From JAEDHM01 sp964368645 (lineage in GTDB: Bacteria; Bacillota; Clostridia; Christensenellales; CAG-1252), in the NCBI GenBank assembly GCA_964368645.1, contig CAYJBY010000014.1, forward strand, positions 1 to 64,000: 64,000 bases of DNA. The letters are read 5' to 3'. The translations under genes and the position numbers were made by a program. Positions 62,503-64,000 of the stretch are shown one piece after another. Under the pieces are notes generated by a model, which made no database searches, had not been told where the DNA came from, and saw nothing but the letters and a program-made list of their open reading frames with translations. Positions within the stretch are counted from its first letter, which is position 1, and the number at the start of each line of letters is the position of its first letter.

Positions 62503-62611
62503 AAGGGTTACACAAAACCGTAACAAACAATACACAATGTAAACAAAAGAAAAAAATATAATAGAATTGAGTAGGAGTAAACGTCAAAAGGTTATATAAT
62601 AGAGGTAAAAG

Positions 62612-64000
62612 ATGAGCAAATTAATGCTAAGGACGTTAATAGTAACCGCGTTGGTTCTTGCCGCGATAGCGATAGTTATCGGCGGCACTTTCGCGTGGTA
62701 CGTACGCAACAGCACCTCTACAACGCAAGAGGCGGAGTTTGCGGCGGCTGAAGCGTCCAAACTGGATATTACCATTCCACCTCTTCCCGATGAGTTTCCC
62801 GAGTATATGGGACAGACGGGTATAGAGTATAACGGCGAGGATTCTCCCTACTATTTGGAATATTCACCTGTGGTTATTACCGCCAATATGGCTGATAATA
62901 ACGAGAAAACCCAATATTTAACCTGCCGTTTCGTAGAGGGCATTTCATATATCGACGTTGTAAGTCAGATGCAGGACGACGTGTATTTGGACAAGGACGC
63001 GCTGTATTCCAACTTTTCGATGTATTTAGTCGAGATTGAAACCACCGTTTGTGTCAATTGCGGCGGAGACGGTCATCTTAACGCCGCCGATCCCGGTTTT
63101 GAGGAAGGCAGCACTGAAGAAAACGCCGACTGTCCGCTTTGTTTGGGCAAGGGATACACGGAGACCGAGCTTGCAACCTACAAGGTGGAGAACGGATACC
63201 TTCGTAATCAGGCGACGTACGAACTGCTGAAAATCAGAGACGATCAGCATATTACCTGCAAGCTGTATATGTATTTCATCGGGCAGGAAGCCTACGATAT
63301 TCTGATGTCAACCAGACAAAACATCGATTCGACTTATAAATTCGACTATTGCGAAGCAAGCTTTATGTTTGCGACCTTTAACCTATACACCAAGTTTGCT
63401 TATGACGAGCTGATGGAACTGGAACTGGTTCCATACACCGCTAATTTCGAGTTAGGCATTCCAGATTATGAATACGTAGGCTCAACGAAATTCGCCGCCG
63501 ATTACGGCGAGCTTAAGACTTATTCTTCGGCTTCAAGATACGAGGTCGGAGATTTTTGCGTTTATAACAAAATACTTTATCAATGTACCGCTGATATTAA
63601 CAGCGGCGAGAGCTTTTCGCTTTCTCACTGGCGTTCAGTTCGCGTTTCGGCTTATGATACGATGGCAACGTATTCTACCAGTGTTTCCTATAACATCGGA
63701 GACCTGACAAGGTACAACAACAAAATTTACAGCTGTATCGATTACGTTACGTCGGGAGCCGCGTTGGACAGCTCAAAATGGGTGGAGATTTCCACGGTTC
63801 CGTATTCCGAAAAAATATCGTATTCGATAGGTGAGTACTGTTCCTACAACGGCTTGCTTTACCGTTGTACCGCTACGGTTAATCAACAGCCCTTTAATGC
63901 GGCGAGTTGGACTCTTGTTTCCGCGGAAGCATATCACTACGGCGATTATTGCGGCAACAGTATGTATGTTTTAACCAGCGCGACTTACGGTGGCAGTGCA
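62612..64000 (+). CDS. SipW-type exported protein with chitin-binding-like modules (3' end outside the window)
   Basis: An open frame of 463 codons reaches the window edge without a stop. The N-terminus, a short basic stretch followed by AIAIVIGGTFAWYV, matches the SipW-dependent signal type found in TasA/CalY-like and related exported proteins. A beta-rich part follows, with one pair of DnaJ-like cysteine motifs (CVNCGGDG near residues 149-156 and CPLCLGKG near 175-182). From about residue 305 there are three or more CBM5/12-like modules (YEVGDFCVYN, YNIGDLTRYN, YSIGEYCSYN and probably YHYGDYC). AGAGGT precedes the ATG by 5 nt. No clear terminator separates it from the giant gene 109 nt upstream, though TATAAT at 62595-62600 could be an additional -10 box without an evident -35. 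Confidence 0.8.
   Translation, partial: MSKLMLRTLIVTALVLAAIAIVIGGTFAWYVRNSTSTTQEAEFAAAEASKLDITIPPLPDEFPEYMGQTGIEYNGEDSPYYLEYSPVVITANMADNNEKTQYLTCRFVEGISYIDVVSQMQDDVYLDKDALYSNFSMYLVEIETTVCVNCGGDGHLNAADPGFEEGSTEENADCPLCLGKGYTETELATYKVENGYLRNQATYELLKIRDDQHITCKLYMYFIGQEAYDILMSTRQNIDSTYKFDYCEASFMFATFNLYTKFAYDELMELELVPYTANFELGIPDYEYVGSTKFAADYGELKTYSSASRYEVGDFCVYNKILYQCTADINSGESFSLSHWRSVRVSAYDTMATYSTSVSYNIGDLTRYNNKIYSCIDYVTSGAALDSSKWVEISTVPYSEKISYSIGEYCSYNGLLYRCTATVNQQPFNAASWTLVSAEAYHYGDYCGNSMYVLTSATYGGSA

Noticed and set aside
62200..62502. LPXTG, SLH or C-terminal membrane anchor in the giant protein
   Set aside because: The last 100 residues contain no LPxTG-like motif, no SLH pattern and no long hydrophobic stretch followed by basic residues.
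22444..62535. Dozens of minus-strand frames of 60-260 codons inside the giant gene
   Set aside because: They recur with the repeats, lack ribosome sites and are produced by the repeated codon pattern of the sense strand.
1..64000. tRNA, rRNA, riboswitch, prophage or restriction genes
   Set aside because: I looked for cloverleaf-like ends, conserved rRNA segments, phage structural or integrase proteins and methylase motifs on both strands and saw none that could be supported.

Overview
The window looks like a piece of a metagenome-assembled genome from an endospore-forming Bacillota bacterium, probably an uncultured Clostridia lineage. The evidence is a full-length SpoIVA spore-coat ATPase behind a sigma-E-like promoter, strong Shine-Dalgarno sites, sigma-A promoters with a uniform 17-nt spacer, a SipW-type signal peptide, and a 100-N scaffold gap. 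Nothing in the window fixes the genus.

Layout. (1) 1-5.05 kb, plus strand: spoIVA; a two-gene unit of an SCP2-like protein and a class-III PLP aminotransferase; and a glutamyl-Q tRNA(Asp) synthetase-like gene. (2) 5.28-17.37 kb, all minus strand: a diacylglycerol-kinase-family lipid kinase, a YczE/YitT-like membrane protein and signal peptidase I. Next comes a sulfation block, read in transcription order as a phytoene-desaturase/retinol-saturase-like flavoprotein, a ferredoxin-NADP-reductase-like protein with a fused 2Fe-2S domain, a PAPS-type sulfotransferase, CysD and a CysN-CysC fusion. An Lgt-like membrane protein and a zinc-ribbon membrane protein lie upstream. The sulfation block can make PAPS and spend it on a sulfotransferase. 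No PAPS reductase or sulfite reductase is present in the window, so a dedicated sulfated (perhaps lipid-like) product is a reasonable inference.

(3) 17.5-64 kb, plus strand: a surface locus. A small membrane-anchored protein with two Big_3-like Ig folds is followed by one reading frame of about 43.7 kb (14,577 residues across the 100-N gap), then by a SipW-type exported protein that runs off the window. In order, the giant protein has a signal peptide, InlB/Flg_new-like repeats, about 48 MBG-type units (11 alternating A-B pairs among them), a unique insert with its own repeated motif, five YDG domains, more MBG-like units, 24 units of a third roughly 112-residue repeat, two more YDG domains, chitin-binding-like modules, six copies of a short GDTIPAG motif, a long helical region and GLUG-like repeats. 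It has no visible LPXTG, SLH or C-terminal membrane segment. Chitin-binding-like modules and paired cysteine motifs recur in the downstream SipW-type protein, which suggests the proteins act together at the cell or spore surface.

Two other themes stand out. Four genes have near-consensus promoters whose -10 box ends only 6-8 nt before the start codon, which predicts leaderless mRNAs. Three intergenic regions hold short degenerate tandem repeats (about 42 bp, 79 bp, and a palindrome-cored array), two of which touch the 3' end of a coding sequence.
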